Below are positions 27,365 to 35,571 of a stretch of 64,000 bases of DNA, piece by piece. Under the pieces are notes generated by a model that ran no database searches, was not told where the DNA came from, and was given only the letters and a program-made list of their open reading frames with translations. The DNA comes from Blastococcus sp. CT_GayMR19. Lineage in GTDB: Bacteria > Actinomycetota > Actinomycetes > Mycobacteriales > Geodermatophilaceae. Each line of letters begins with the position of its first letter. Position 1 is the first letter of the stretch. The translations under genes were made by a program, and so were the position numbers. The DNA is taken from assembly GCF_004570385.1 (NCBI RefSeq), contig NZ_SPQL01000005.1, positions 212,164-276,163 on the forward strand, given 5' to 3'.

Positions 27365-28048
27365 GTGACCGGCCCGGCACCGGGACGGCTGCCGTCCCGG
27401 GCCAGCAAGGACGCCGCCAAGTACCTGCTCGACGACGAGGAGCCGGTTCTCACCAGGAGGCGTCACTGGGCCGTCCTGATCGAGCCGACGATGAAGTTCA
27501 TCCCGGCCTTCGTCGCCGGCGGCTGGCTGTTCCTGCTCGACCCCGGCAACGAGGTGACCAGCACCGCGGGTCTGCTCGTTCTCGTGGGGGCGCTGGGGTA
27601 CTACGCCCTGCGCGTCGCCGAGTGGTGGATGCGGCACTTCATCGTCACCAAGCGGCGGGTGCTGCTCACCTCGGGCGTCATCGTGCGCACGGTGACGCTG
27701 CTGCCGCTGCGCCGGATCACCGACCTGACCTGGCAGGAGACGCTGCTCGGCCAGGTGCTGGGGTACGGCACCTTCCGCTTCGAGTCCGCCGGCCAGGACC
27801 AGGCGCTGCGCCACCTCACCTACATGCCGGACGCCCAGGGGTTGTACCGGGAGGTCAGCCGGCTGCTGTTCAGCAGCGACTACGGCGGTGCCGCGGCCGG
27901 GGACGACGAAGGCAATCCGGAACCGGAATCGCCCCCCGCGCCGCCGCCTCCCGCCCCGCCGCCTCCCGCGCCGCCGCCTCCCGCCCCGCCGCCCGCCGGC
28001 CCGCGGGACAGCGAGCCCATCCCGGGACCCCCGCCGCCGAACGCATGA
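27365..28048 (+). CDS. PH-domain membrane protein with proline-rich tail
   Basis: A 227-residue protein with two membrane helices (about 43-57 and 65-85) followed by a bacterial PH (bPH2/DUF304) domain (about 90-170; FIVTKRRVLLTSGVIVRTVT, LPLRRITDLTWQETLLGQVLG, GTFRFESAGQDQALRHL). The C-terminal 50 residues are almost only proline and alanine (PPPPA repeats) and probably disordered, made of a 15-bp tandem DNA repeat. Function is unknown; bPH proteins are membrane-associated and sometimes stress-related. GTG 27365 is the furthest start that keeps the family N-terminus. Confidence 0.78.
   Translation: MTGPAPGRLPSRASKDAAKYLLDDEEPVLTRRRHWAVLIEPTMKFIPAFVAGGWLFLLDPGNEVTSTAGLLVLVGALGYYALRVAEWWMRHFIVTKRRVLLTSGVIVRTVTLLPLRRITDLTWQETLLGQVLGYGTFRFESAGQDQALRHLTYMPDAQGLYREVSRLLFSSDYGGAAAGDDEGNPEPESPPAPPPPAPPPPAPPPPAPPPAGPRDSEPIPGPPPPNA
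27941..27985 (+). repeat. 15-bp tandem repeat x3 coding PPPPA
   Basis: Three near-identical 15-bp units at the 3' end of the PH-domain gene encode the proline-rich tail. The unit length keeps the frame, so copy number could vary without breaking the gene. Confidence 0.8.
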
Positions 28049-28078
28049 GCCCGCCGGGTGGGCCACGACGCCGTGCGG

Positions 28079-28084
28079 CAGGCT
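28079..28084 (+). promoter_or_regulatory. Candidate -10 box of the PHP gene
   Basis: CAGGCT, identical to the box before the comF-like gene, ends 8 bases before ATG 28092 without a Shine-Dalgarno site. Confidence 0.4.
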
Positions 28085-28091
28085 GGGCGTG

Positions 28092-28949
28092 ATGCTGATC
28101 GATCTGCACACCCACTCCTCGGTCTCCGACGGCACCGAGACCCCGGCCGAGCTCATGGCGACGGCGCGGGCGGCGGGGCTGGACGTGGTGGCCCTCACCG
28201 ACCACGACACGACCGCCGGCTGGGCGGCGGCCGACGCGGCGAGGCCGCCGGGGCTCACCGTCGTCCCCGGCATGGAGCTGTCCTGCCGCTGGTTCCCGTC
28301 GGACGCGCCCCCGATCAGCGTCCACCTGCTCGCCTACCTCTTCGACCCGCTCGACCCGGGCTTCGTGGCCGAGCGCGCCCGCCTCCGCGACGAACGGCTG
28401 GGCCGGGCCGAGCGGATCGTCGCCGCACTGGCCGCCGACGGTCACCCGGTCGTCTGGGAGGAGATCGTCGCCGGGTGCGCCGGCGGGGTGGTCGGCCGCC
28501 CCCACGTCGCCCGGGCGTTGGTGGACGCCGGAGTCGTCGCCTCGGTCGACGACGCCTTCGCCACCCTCCTGCACCACCGCAGCCCGTACTACGTCACGAA
28601 GGCGGACACCGACGCACGGGAGGGCATCGCGCTGATCCGCGCGGCCGGCGGGGTCCCGGTGTTCGCCCACGGCCTGGCGACGAACCGGGGCCGGACCGTG
28701 GGGGACGAGGCCATCGCGGCCATGGCCGAGGCGGGGCTGCTCGGCCTGGAGGTCGACCACCCCGACCACACTCCCGACCAGAGCGCGCAGCTGCGCGGCC
28801 TGGCCGCCGACCTCGGCCTCATCAGCACCGGCTCCAGCGACTACCACGGCACCAACAAGCAGACCGCGATCGCCGTCTGCACCACGGAGCCCGCCGAGTT
28901 CGAGGCGCTGCTGGCGGCCGGCACGGGCAGCGCGCCCTACCGCGACTGA
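28092..28949 (+). CDS. PHP-domain phosphoesterase
   Basis: A 285-residue metal-dependent phosphoesterase of the PHP family, related to histidinol phosphatases, polymerase-associated PHP domains and the RNase AM / 5'-nucleotidase-type YciV enzymes. The four PHP motifs are visible: DLHTHSSVSDG at the N-terminus, ALTDHDTTAGW, an internal histidine in HLLAYLFD / GRPHVARAL, and SSDYHG near the C-terminus. The insertion between motifs 2 and 3 and the length fit the YciV-like branch, which cleaves 3',5'-bisphosphonucleotides or trims RNA ends; that assignment is inference. ATG 28092 fits the CAGGCT box; GTG 28089 is possible. Confidence 0.85.
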   Translation: MLIDLHTHSSVSDGTETPAELMATARAAGLDVVALTDHDTTAGWAAADAARPPGLTVVPGMELSCRWFPSDAPPISVHLLAYLFDPLDPGFVAERARLRDERLGRAERIVAALAADGHPVVWEEIVAGCAGGVVGRPHVARALVDAGVVASVDDAFATLLHHRSPYYVTKADTDAREGIALIRAAGGVPVFAHGLATNRGRTVGDEAIAAMAEAGLLGLEVDHPDHTPDQSAQLRGLAADLGLISTGSSDYHGTNKQTAIAVCTTEPAEFEALLAAGTGSAPYRD

Positions 28950-28973
28950 CCCGGAACCGTCGTACCCCGCGGC

Positions 28974-28979
28974 TACCGT
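28974..28979 (+). promoter_or_regulatory. -10 box of the Fe-S nuclease gene
   Basis: TACCGT ends 8 bases before ATG 28987; no ribosome binding site is present, so a leaderless message is likely. Confidence 0.5.
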
Positions 28980-28986
28980 GACCGGC

Positions 28987-29844
28987 ATGACCGTCGGCGG
29001 GCAGCGCACCCAGCTCGAGATGCCCGGCATGCCCCGGCGGCTCTTCTCGGCGACGCCGAGCAAGCTCGCCTCCTTCGCCGACTGCCCCCGCCGCTACCGG
29101 TACGCCTACGTCGACCGCCCGACGCCGCCGAAGGGCCCGGCGTGGGCGCACAACACCGTCGGGGCCGCGGTGCACGCCGCGCTCCGCTCGTGGTGGGACC
29201 TCCCGGTGCAGAAGCGGACGACGGCGGCGGCCCGCCAGCTGCTCTACGCGGCGTGGTCGCAGAACGGCTTCCGGGATCCCGAGCAGGCCGACCGCTGGCG
29301 GGCCCGCGCGGCCGGGTGGCTGACCGAGTACGTCCCGACACTGGACCCGACCGACGAGCCCGTGGGCAACGAGCGAACGGTCGGTGCCACGACGGAACGG
29401 CTGGCGATCTCCGGCCGGGTCGACCGGATCGACCAGCGGGGCGACGAGCTCGTGGTCGTCGACTACAAGACCGGCCGCGCCGTGTGCACCGACGACGAGG
29501 CGCGCGGGTCGCCGGCGCTCGCCGCCTACGTCCTCGGCGTCCGTCGCACGCTGCGCCGGCCCTGCACCCGCGTCGAGCTGCACCACCTGCCCAGCGGCAC
29601 CGTGGCGGCCTTCGAGCACACCGAGCGGTCGCTGGCCAACCACGTCCGCCGCGCGGAGGACATCGCCGTCGACATCACCGCGGCCACCGAGAGGATGGCG
29701 GCGGGAGAGGAGCCGGACGCCGCCTTCCCGGCGGTCCCGGGCGTGCAGTGCAGCTGGTGCGACTTCCGGCCGAGCTGCCCGACCGGTCAGGCCGCGGTGC
29801 CCGCCCGCGAGACGTGGAGCTTCCTCGCCGAGGACGACGCCTGA
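28987..29844 (+). CDS. RecB/Cas4-like PD-(D/E)XK nuclease with Fe-S cluster site
   Basis: A 285-residue stand-alone nuclease domain. It starts with SATPSKLASFADCPRRYRY, whose cysteine pairs with a distal CSWCDFRPSC to make the four-cysteine Fe-S site of AddB/Cas4-type nucleases. The catalytic core is GRVDRIDQRGD and VVVDYKTG (about 142-165), with the downstream LAAYVLGV helix. Such enzymes degrade DNA ends with 5'-3' polarity in repair. There is no CRISPR system nearby; the adnAB resection machinery is about 13 kb away, so a DNA-repair role is likely. ATG 28987 follows a TACCGT box by 8 bases. Confidence 0.85.
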   Translation: MTVGGQRTQLEMPGMPRRLFSATPSKLASFADCPRRYRYAYVDRPTPPKGPAWAHNTVGAAVHAALRSWWDLPVQKRTTAAARQLLYAAWSQNGFRDPEQADRWRARAAGWLTEYVPTLDPTDEPVGNERTVGATTERLAISGRVDRIDQRGDELVVVDYKTGRAVCTDDEARGSPALAAYVLGVRRTLRRPCTRVELHHLPSGTVAAFEHTERSLANHVRRAEDIAVDITAATERMAAGEEPDAAFPAVPGVQCSWCDFRPSCPTGQAAVPARETWSFLAEDDA

Positions 29845-29850
29845 ACCCGC

Positions 29851-30726
29851 TCAGGCAGCGCGGGCGTCGGCGACGCGGGCGTACCCCGCCCGCACGATCG
29901 GCGACCAGCGCGCCCGCTCCGGCACCGCGAGCAGCGCCGTGCGGAAGGCCCTCAGCGCGGCCGTGGCTGCCGCGTCGGTCAGGGAGAAGCCGGGCATCGA
30001 GAACATCTGCCGCGCCCACGGCGGCAGCGTCGCGAAGCCCAGCGACACGAACGTGCCCCACGCCGGGCGCGCGGGCGTCAGCACCTGCACCCAGCCCTTC
30101 ATCGGCGGCACGAACAGTCGGCGGACGCCCTCGGAGGCGGCCGGTGTCAGCGCCAGCTCCGGGCGGATCCGCTCGAAGTACGCGTCGAGGTCGGCCACCG
30201 TCCGAGGGACGAGTTCCTCGGGCACCCCCACCAGCCGGGCCGCCGCCATCTGCTCCAGCACGTAGGCGTCGGCGTCGTCGTCGGACAGCGGCAGACCCGC
30301 CCGCCGGGCCGTCGAGAGCAGCGAGTCGACCGCGCCGTTGTGCACCCACAGCAGGAGATCCGGATCGTCGACCCGGTAGGCCCGGCCGGTGGTCTCGTCG
30401 ACGCCGGAGAGCTTGCGGTGGTATCCGCGCACCCGCGCCGCCATGCGCCGGGCCTCGGTGCGGGTGCCGAACGTGACGGTCTCCACGTACTGGCCCGTGC
30501 GGGTCATCCGCATCCACCACTCGTCCTTGAAGCCGGTCGAGTTGCGGGCCACGCCGTCCATCGCGACGGGGTGCAGCGCCTGCAGCATGAGGGCACGCAA
30601 TCCGCCGACCGCGTAGCTCGGGTCGGCGTGGATCCGCCAGGTGACGCTGCCGGGCCCGAAGAAGCCGAGCAGGTCCTCCTCGGCGGTCCACTCGTCGGGC
30701 GAGGGCAGCGGCGCCAGCCGGCTCAT
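29851..30726 (-). CDS. MpaB-family oxygenase (DUF2236)
   Basis: A 291-residue protein of the MpaB/latex-clearing-protein-like family (DUF2236), helical b-type heme oxygenases; known members cleave isoprenoid chains or rubber. Family features are DLLGFFGPGSVTWRIHADPS, LMLQALHPVAMDGVARNST, a conserved histidine in RGYHRKLSGVDE and LLLWVHNGAVDS. Its substrate is unknown. The ATG at 30726 overlaps the stop of the upstream hydrolase gene by 4 bases (ATGA), so both are coupled in one minus-strand operon. Convergent with the Fe-S nuclease gene, 6 bases apart. Confidence 0.85.
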   Translation of the reverse strand: MSRLAPLPSPDEWTAEEDLLGFFGPGSVTWRIHADPSYAVGGLRALMLQALHPVAMDGVARNSTGFKDEWWMRMTRTGQYVETVTFGTRTEARRMAARVRGYHRKLSGVDETTGRAYRVDDPDLLLWVHNGAVDSLLSTARRAGLPLSDDDADAYVLEQMAAARLVGVPEELVPRTVADLDAYFERIRPELALTPAASEGVRRLFVPPMKGWVQVLTPARPAWGTFVSLGFATLPPWARQMFSMPGFSLTDAAATAALRAFRTALLAVPERARWSPIVRAGYARVADARAA

Positions 30727-31640
30727 GACTCCACCGAGGCGTTCGCCCAGAAGTCGAGCAGCACCTCCACCGTGCGCGGCGGATTCTCGACGGCGGGGGA
30801 GTGGATCGAGTTGTTGATGACCTCGTGCCGGGCGCCGAGCCGGACCGCCATGTCGGCCTGGACGTGCGGGAGCCAGGCGTCGTCCGCCTCGCCGTAGGCA
30901 ACCAGCAGCGGCACTCCCGTGGCGGCCAGCTCGGCCACGCGGTCGGGTTCGTTCAGCATCGCCTCGGCCATGCCGCGCAGGCCCGCCTCGGAGTTGCGCA
31001 GGAACCGGCGGGAGTAGAACTCCCGGGTCGGCGCCGGGACCGTCTGCGCCCTCGGATCGGTCATCGCGACCTGCTCGAGCGTCTGGTGGACCAGCGCCAC
31101 GCCGCCCTGATCGAGCAGCGGGCCGAGGTGGTCGAGGAGGTCGGCCCGCCGCCCGCCCAGCTTCGACGGCCCCGACCCGAGCAGCGTGAACGACGTGAAC
31201 AGCGCCGGCTCCGCCAGGACGGCGGCCCTGGTGACGAGGCCACCGAAGCTGTGCCCGAGCAGGTGCAGCGGCTCGCCGGACTCCTCGCGCAGGATCCGGG
31301 CGACGGCGACGACGTCCAGACCCAGCTCGGCGACCGAGTAGGCCGTGGGGTCGTCGGGGCCGGGTGACTCGTACTGCCCGCGCTGGTCGAGCGCGACGAT
31401 CCGGTAACCGGCGTCGGCCAGCGGGGCGAGCAGCGGTGCGAAGTCCTCCTTGCTGCCGGTGTAGCCGGCCACCAGCAGCGCGGTTCCGCGCACCGCCTCC
31501 CCGCCGGTGTCCAGGGCGGTGAGGGGACCGGCGCGCCCGGGGAACGTGCGGTGCGCCGCGTCGTGGGCGGCGAGCTGGCGGAGGTCGTCGGGTGCGATGG
31601 CGAGCGGCACGGAGAAGTCGGGACCACCGGGCAGGACCAT
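30723..31640 (-). CDS. Alpha/beta hydrolase
   Basis: A 305-residue alpha/beta-hydrolase of the lipase/esterase type. The nucleophile elbow is GHSFGG (serine about residue 130), the oxyanion region is LLVAGYTGSKEDF, the acid is in LLVAYGEADDAWL and the histidine in NNSIHSPAVENP. Substrate unknown. ATG 31640 is the first start that keeps the N-terminal lid region. It overlaps the MpaB gene by ATGA, so the two products may act on the same substrate. The beta-propeller gene lies 46 bases upstream on the same strand. Confidence 0.85.
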   Translation of the reverse strand: MVLPGGPDFSVPLAIAPDDLRQLAAHDAAHRTFPGRAGPLTALDTGGEAVRGTALLVAGYTGSKEDFAPLLAPLADAGYRIVALDQRGQYESPGPDDPTAYSVAELGLDVVAVARILREESGEPLHLLGHSFGGLVTRAAVLAEPALFTSFTLLGSGPSKLGGRRADLLDHLGPLLDQGGVALVHQTLEQVAMTDPRAQTVPAPTREFYSRRFLRNSEAGLRGMAEAMLNEPDRVAELAATGVPLLVAYGEADDAWLPHVQADMAVRLGARHEVINNSIHSPAVENPPRTVEVLLDFWANASVES

Positions 31641-31686
31641 GGTGCCCAGTGAACCCCGGTTCTTGCGGCCGTGCCGTCCGCGGGGC

Positions 31687-32844
31687 TCAGCGGAAGCCGT
31701 GCACCCGGTCGGGCAGGCGGTAGACCACGGCGTCCCCGGCCGTGGCGGCCACCCCGCCCTCGGGCAGGCCGCTCACCGCCGACCGGGCGACCTCACGCCC
31801 GGTCGACGTCTCCCGGAAGACGAAGCCGACCGCTGTCGGCACCGGCAGCGGAGTCGCCGGGTCCGCGCCGGCGTCCGGGGCGGCGGGCAGGCCGAGCGCG
31901 TCGGCCGACCAGAGCAGGCCGCCGGACGCCGAGTCGAGAGCGGCCAACGTGTCCCCGAGCCGGACCAGCGCGACGGTGCCCACCGCCACCTGCTGGACGG
32001 CGTCGGCGGCACCGGCCGGGACCAGCAGCCGGCACAGAACGGTCCCGTCCGCCGGCGACAGACCCTGGAACTCGCCGTCCAGCACGACGCCGAGCAGGCC
32101 GTCGGCCCCGAGCAGCCGGATCTCCGCACCGTCCCGGACCGGCAGGTCCCTGGTCCAGTGCGCGTCGCCCTCGAAGCCGTCCAGCAGCCGCAGCCGTACG
32201 GCGGACGACCCGCCGCACCGCTCCAGGAGCGCGACCCCCGCCGACCCGGCCTCCGCGCCGAGCAGGACGCAGCCGTCCGGCGGGGCGTACCGCCAGCGGA
32301 TGTTGTTGCCCGTCGGGTCGAGGGTCACCAGCCCCGTGGCGCTGACGGCGAGGACGATCCGGTCGGTGGAGTCGAGGGTGGCGTCCCCCCGGAAGTGGAC
32401 GCTGCGCGTCCACCTCCGCACGCCGGTGCCGGCGTCGAGGGCGATGGCCTCGTCGCAGCGGTCCGCGGTGCGGAACACGGCCACCGCGACGCCGTCGGTG
32501 GCCGTCAGGCCGCACAGCCGCGCGTTGGCGCGCGTGTAGTGCCACGCCTCCTCGCCCGTCGCGGGGTCGAGGGCGCGCACCCCGTGCGCGGACCGGAGCA
32601 GGACGCGCCCGCTCTCCACGACGGTCTCCGGCAACGAGCCGCCGGGAGCGGACCAGTCCTCGGAGACGGCGCCGGCCGGCGTCCCCGAGGGGGCGTCGGC
32701 CGGTGCCGCGGTGGTGCTCTCCGTGGCCGCCGCGTCCGAACCGCGCCAGAGCAGCGCAGCGACGACGACGAGCGCCAGGGTGGCCGCCGTCCAGACCCAC
32801 ACCCGCAGCGGCGGGCGGCGCAGACCGGTCAGGAGAGGCGGCAC
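31687..32844 (-). CDS. Membrane-anchored PQQ-type beta-propeller protein (Rv3212-like)
   Basis: A 385-residue protein with an N-terminal membrane anchor (about 15-33), an Ala/Ser/Thr linker and an extracytoplasmic beta-propeller made of PQQ-like repeats (VRALDPATGEEAWHY, IALDAGTGVRRWTRSV, LVTLDPTGNNIRWRY, LAALDSASGGLLWS). Two or three cysteines may form disulfides. There is no dehydrogenase motif, so it is probably a binding or scaffold protein. The neighbour on the same strand, 10 bases upstream, is rhlE, exactly as Rv3212 next to rhlE (Rv3211) in M. tuberculosis. Function is unknown. Confidence 0.78.
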   Translation of the reverse strand: MPPLLTGLRRPPLRVWVWTAATLALVVVAALLWRGSDAAATESTTAAPADAPSGTPAGAVSEDWSAPGGSLPETVVESGRVLLRSAHGVRALDPATGEEAWHYTRANARLCGLTATDGVAVAVFRTADRCDEAIALDAGTGVRRWTRSVHFRGDATLDSTDRIVLAVSATGLVTLDPTGNNIRWRYAPPDGCVLLGAEAGSAGVALLERCGGSSAVRLRLLDGFEGDAHWTRDLPVRDGAEIRLLGADGLLGVVLDGEFQGLSPADGTVLCRLLVPAGAADAVQQVAVGTVALVRLGDTLAALDSASGGLLWSADALGLPAAPDAGADPATPLPVPTAVGFVFRETSTGREVARSAVSGLPEGGVAATAGDAVVYRLPDRVHGFR

Positions 32845-32854
32845 GGCCGGAGGA

Positions 32855-34576
32855 TCAGGCGGCGGACTCGGAGCCGCCGCGGCCGGAACCGCCGCGGCGA
32901 CGACGGCGACGCGGCTTGCTGCCGCCGCCCTCGCCCGAGCCGTCGGACGATCCCTCGGACGGGCCCGCCGCGGCCGGGGTGGACTCGCCGGCCTCGGCGG
33001 TCGGTCCGGTGCCGCGGGTGCGACGGCGGGGGCGGCTCTTGCCGGGACCGGCCTGCTCGCCGTCGGTGGAGCGCTCGCCCTGCCGGCTGCCCGACGGGCC
33101 GCGCGAGTCGCCGCGCCCGCCGGAGTCGCGTCCGCCGGAGTCGCGTCCGCCCGAGTCGCGTCCGCCCGAGGTGGGCCGGTTGCGCTTGCCGGTCTCCCCG
33201 AGATCCTCGAGGGTCTCGGCGTCCAGGCCCTCGCGCGTGCGCTGCGAGCGCGGCAGCCGGCCGGTGGCCGTCTCCGGGACGTCGAGGTCGCTGTAGACCC
33301 ACGGCGAGGTGGAGTAGGTCTCCGGCGGCTCGGCGAAGTCCAGGTCGAGCGCCTTGTTGATCAGCTGCCACCGGGGGATGTCGTCCCAGTCGACGAGTGT
33401 GACGGCGACGCCCTCGCTGCCGGCCCGGCCGGTGCGGCCGATCCGGTGCAGGTAGGTCTTCTCGTCCTCGGGGCACTGGTAGTTGACGACGTGGCTGACG
33501 CCGGTGACGTCGATGCCGCGGGCGGCGACGTCGGTGGCCACCAGGACGTCGACCTTGCCGCTGCGGAAGGCTCGGAGCGCCTGCTCGCGGGCGCCCTGGC
33601 CGAGGTCGCCGTGCACCGCGGCCGCCGCGAACCCGCGGTCGACGAGCTCATCCGCGACCTTCTGCGCAGTGCGCTTGGTGCGGCAGAAGACCATGACCAG
33701 TCCGCGGTCGCGGGACTGCAGCACCCGGGACAGCAGCTCGGGCTTGTCCAGGTTGTGGGCCCGGTAGATGTACTGCGTCGTCTGCGGGACGGTCGAGCCC
33801 TCGTCGTTGCCGTGCGCCCGGATGTGGGTCGGCTGGGTCATGAACGACCGGGACAGGGTCACGATCGGGCCCGGCATGGTCGCGGAGAACAGCATCGTCT
33901 GCCGCTTGTCCGGGACCATCGCGAGGATCCGCTCGATGTCGGGCAGGAAGCCCAGGTCGAGCATCTCGTCGGCCTCGTCGAGGACGAGGACCTTGACCTT
34001 GCCCAGGATCAGGTCGCCCCGCTGGGCCAGGTCGAGCAGCCGGCCCGGTGTGCCGACGACGACCTCGACGCCGTTCTGCAGCGCGGAGACCTGCGGCTCG
34101 AAGGCCCGGCCGCCGTAGATGGCCTGCACGCGGATGCCGCGCCGGGCGCCGGCCGTGGCCAGGTCGCGGGAGACCTGCACGCACAGCTCACGGGTGGGGA
34201 CGACGACCAGCGCCTGCGGCACGCCGTCGCCGCCCTCGGCCGGGGGGACGACGCGCTGCAGCATCGGAACCCCGAAGCCGAGGGTCTTGCCGGTGCCGGT
34301 GCGGGCCTGACCGATGAGGTCGTGGCCGGCCAGCGCCAGCGGGAGCGTCAGCTCCTGGATGGCGAACGTGCGGGTGATCCCGGCGTCGTTCAGCGCGCGG
34401 ACGATGTCGGGGTGGACGTCGAAGTCGCTGAACAGCGGGCTGTCGGGCGCGACGGGCGCGCCGCCCAGCTCCTCGACCTGCGACTCGAGCTCCTCCGGAG
34501 CGGGAGCGCCGGTCTCGGCGTGGTCGAGCGCGGTCGGCTCGAGGTCGGGCGTGGGGGTGTTCTCGATGGAGGTCAG
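32855..34576 (-). CDS. rhlE: DEAD-box RNA helicase RhlE-type, apparent CTG start
   Basis: A 573-residue ATP-dependent RNA helicase for RNA unwinding in mRNA decay or ribosome assembly. Seen in order: acidic N-terminus, LFSDFDVHPDIVRALNDAGI with Q-motif FAIQELTLPLAL, motif I ARTGTGKT, GTPGRLLDLA, DEAD as VLDEADEM, SAT as FSATMPG, then the second RecA fold with LVATDVAARGID and HRIGRTGRAG, and a 230-residue Gly/Arg/Ser-rich RNA-binding tail with three GGRDS repeats. Between the in-frame stop near 34740 and motif I there is no ATG, GTG or TTG. The only near-cognate start is CTG 34576, with GAGG about 9 bases upstream. Starting at ATG 34264 would delete motif I. Synteny matches Rv3211. Confidence 0.9.
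   Translation of the reverse strand: MTSIENTPTPDLEPTALDHAETGAPAPEELESQVEELGGAPVAPDSPLFSDFDVHPDIVRALNDAGITRTFAIQELTLPLALAGHDLIGQARTGTGKTLGFGVPMLQRVVPPAEGGDGVPQALVVVPTRELCVQVSRDLATAGARRGIRVQAIYGGRAFEPQVSALQNGVEVVVGTPGRLLDLAQRGDLILGKVKVLVLDEADEMLDLGFLPDIERILAMVPDKRQTMLFSATMPGPIVTLSRSFMTQPTHIRAHGNDEGSTVPQTTQYIYRAHNLDKPELLSRVLQSRDRGLVMVFCRTKRTAQKVADELVDRGFAAAAVHGDLGQGAREQALRAFRSGKVDVLVATDVAARGIDVTGVSHVVNYQCPEDEKTYLHRIGRTGRAGSEGVAVTLVDWDDIPRWQLINKALDLDFAEPPETYSTSPWVYSDLDVPETATGRLPRSQRTREGLDAETLEDLGETGKRNRPTSGGRDSGGRDSGGRDSGGRGDSRGPSGSRQGERSTDGEQAGPGKSRPRRRTRGTGPTAEAGESTPAAAGPSEGSSDGSGEGGGSKPRRRRRRGGSGRGGSESAA
33121..33165 (-). repeat. 15-bp tandem repeat x3 coding GGRDS
   Basis: Three 15-bp units in the 3' part of rhlE encode GGRDS repeats in the disordered RNA-binding tail. 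Confidence 0.85.
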
Positions 34577-34909
34577 TGGTCTCGCCTCTGGTCTGCTGGG
34601 GGACCGGGTCCGGCGGCGGGGATCCGCAGCGTCGGGCCTGTCCGCGGGGTCGGTTGTCGCGGGATCAGTTCCAGCGCCGACGCGGCCAGCAGACCGGGCG
34701 AAGGGGATCGACCCGGGAGAAAGCCCTGGGGCTCTCGATCACCGGCCCCGAGGGGCGGCGTCCAGCGGTGTCAGCGCACAGATACACAAGCGAGCCGAGC
34801 GGCTCGCCGATTCCCATGGTAGCGCGGGCACCGGTTAGCCTCGGCGCGCCGCGCTCCCCGCCCTCGGCGGCCGTCCGCGGATGGTCCCGCTGAGCCTCTG
34901 GAGCTGCCC
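34577..34909. promoter_or_regulatory. 333-bp divergent region between rhlE and the ferritin-like gene
   Basis: No gene is seen here. On the minus strand TACCAT near 34810-34820 would give rhlE a leader of about 230 bases, rich in short GC hairpins (for example GAGAGCCC/GGGCTTTCTC near 34720-34740). On the plus strand TAGCCT (34836-34841) would start the ferritin-like transcript about 60 bases before GTG 34910. A perfect palindrome CGAGCCG-AG-CGGCTCG lies at 34791-34806, close to the start of the proposed rhlE leader. Confidence 0.45.
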
Positions 34910-35560
34910 GTGCCACCGGTCGACCGCCGCGCCGTCGTCGACCTGCTCGGCGTGCTCGCCTACGCGGAGCTGACCGCCTTCGACCGACTGGCCGAGGACG
35001 CCCGGCTGGCGCCCACGCTGGGCGGCCGGGCGGCGCTGGCCCGGATGGCGGCCGCCGAGATCGCCCACCACGTCCGGCTCACCGACCGGCTCTCGGAGCT
35101 GGGCATCGACCCGGCGAACGCGATGGCCCCGTTCGTCTCGGCGCTGGACACCTTCCACGAGAGCACCCGGCCGAGCACCTGGCTGGAGGGCCTGGTCAAG
35201 GCATACGTGGGCGACGGACTGGCCACCGACTTCTACCGGGAGATCGCCTCCTTCCTGCCCGATCCGGACCGCGCCCTGGTCCTCGACGTGCTCGCCGACA
35301 CCGGGCACGCGGACTTCGCGGTCCGCGAGGTACGCGCGGCCATCGCCGCCAACCGCCGGGTCGCGGGGCGGCTGGCCCTCTGGGGACGGCGGCTCGTGGG
35401 CGAGGCGATGACCCGCTCCCAGGCGGTCATCGCGGAGAACGACCGGCTCGCCGAGCTCATCGTCGGCGGCACCGGCGACCTGACCGGGGTGGGCCGCCTG
35501 ATCCAGCGGATCACCGACGCGCACACCGAGCGCATGAAGACGCTCGGCCTCAACCCCTGA
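34910..35560 (+). CDS. Ferritin-like diiron protein (Rv3210c-like)
   Basis: A 216-residue all-helical protein of the ferritin-like superfamily, close in length and synteny to M. tuberculosis Rv3210c and annotated in some actinobacteria as tRNA-(ms2io6A)-hydroxylase-like. Candidate diiron ligands are in YAELTAFDRL, AAAEIAHHVRL, TDFYREIA and GHADFAVREV, spaced as in a four-helix bundle. Enzymatic role unproven. GTG 34910 is preceded by GGAG. The SDR gene follows after 11 bases and is probably in the same transcript, which suggests an oxidoreductase partnership. Confidence 0.75.
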   Translation: MPPVDRRAVVDLLGVLAYAELTAFDRLAEDARLAPTLGGRAALARMAAAEIAHHVRLTDRLSELGIDPANAMAPFVSALDTFHESTRPSTWLEGLVKAYVGDGLATDFYREIASFLPDPDRALVLDVLADTGHADFAVREVRAAIAANRRVAGRLALWGRRLVGEAMTRSQAVIAENDRLAELIVGGTGDLTGVGRLIQRITDAHTERMKTLGLNP

Positions 35561-35571
35561 GGGGAGTTCCG

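Noticed and set aside
28987..29844. Cas4 of a CRISPR system
   Set aside because: The Fe-S nuclease fold is shared, but there are no cas genes or repeats; a stand-alone RecB-like repair nuclease fits better.
33121..33165. CRISPR-like array
   Set aside because: The 15-bp units are directly tandem, in frame within rhlE, with no spacers and no cas genes; the same holds for 27941-27985 and 38370-38429.
34264..34266. ATG 34264 as the rhlE start
   Set aside because: It would remove the Q motif and motif I, which are encoded intact upstream in the same frame.
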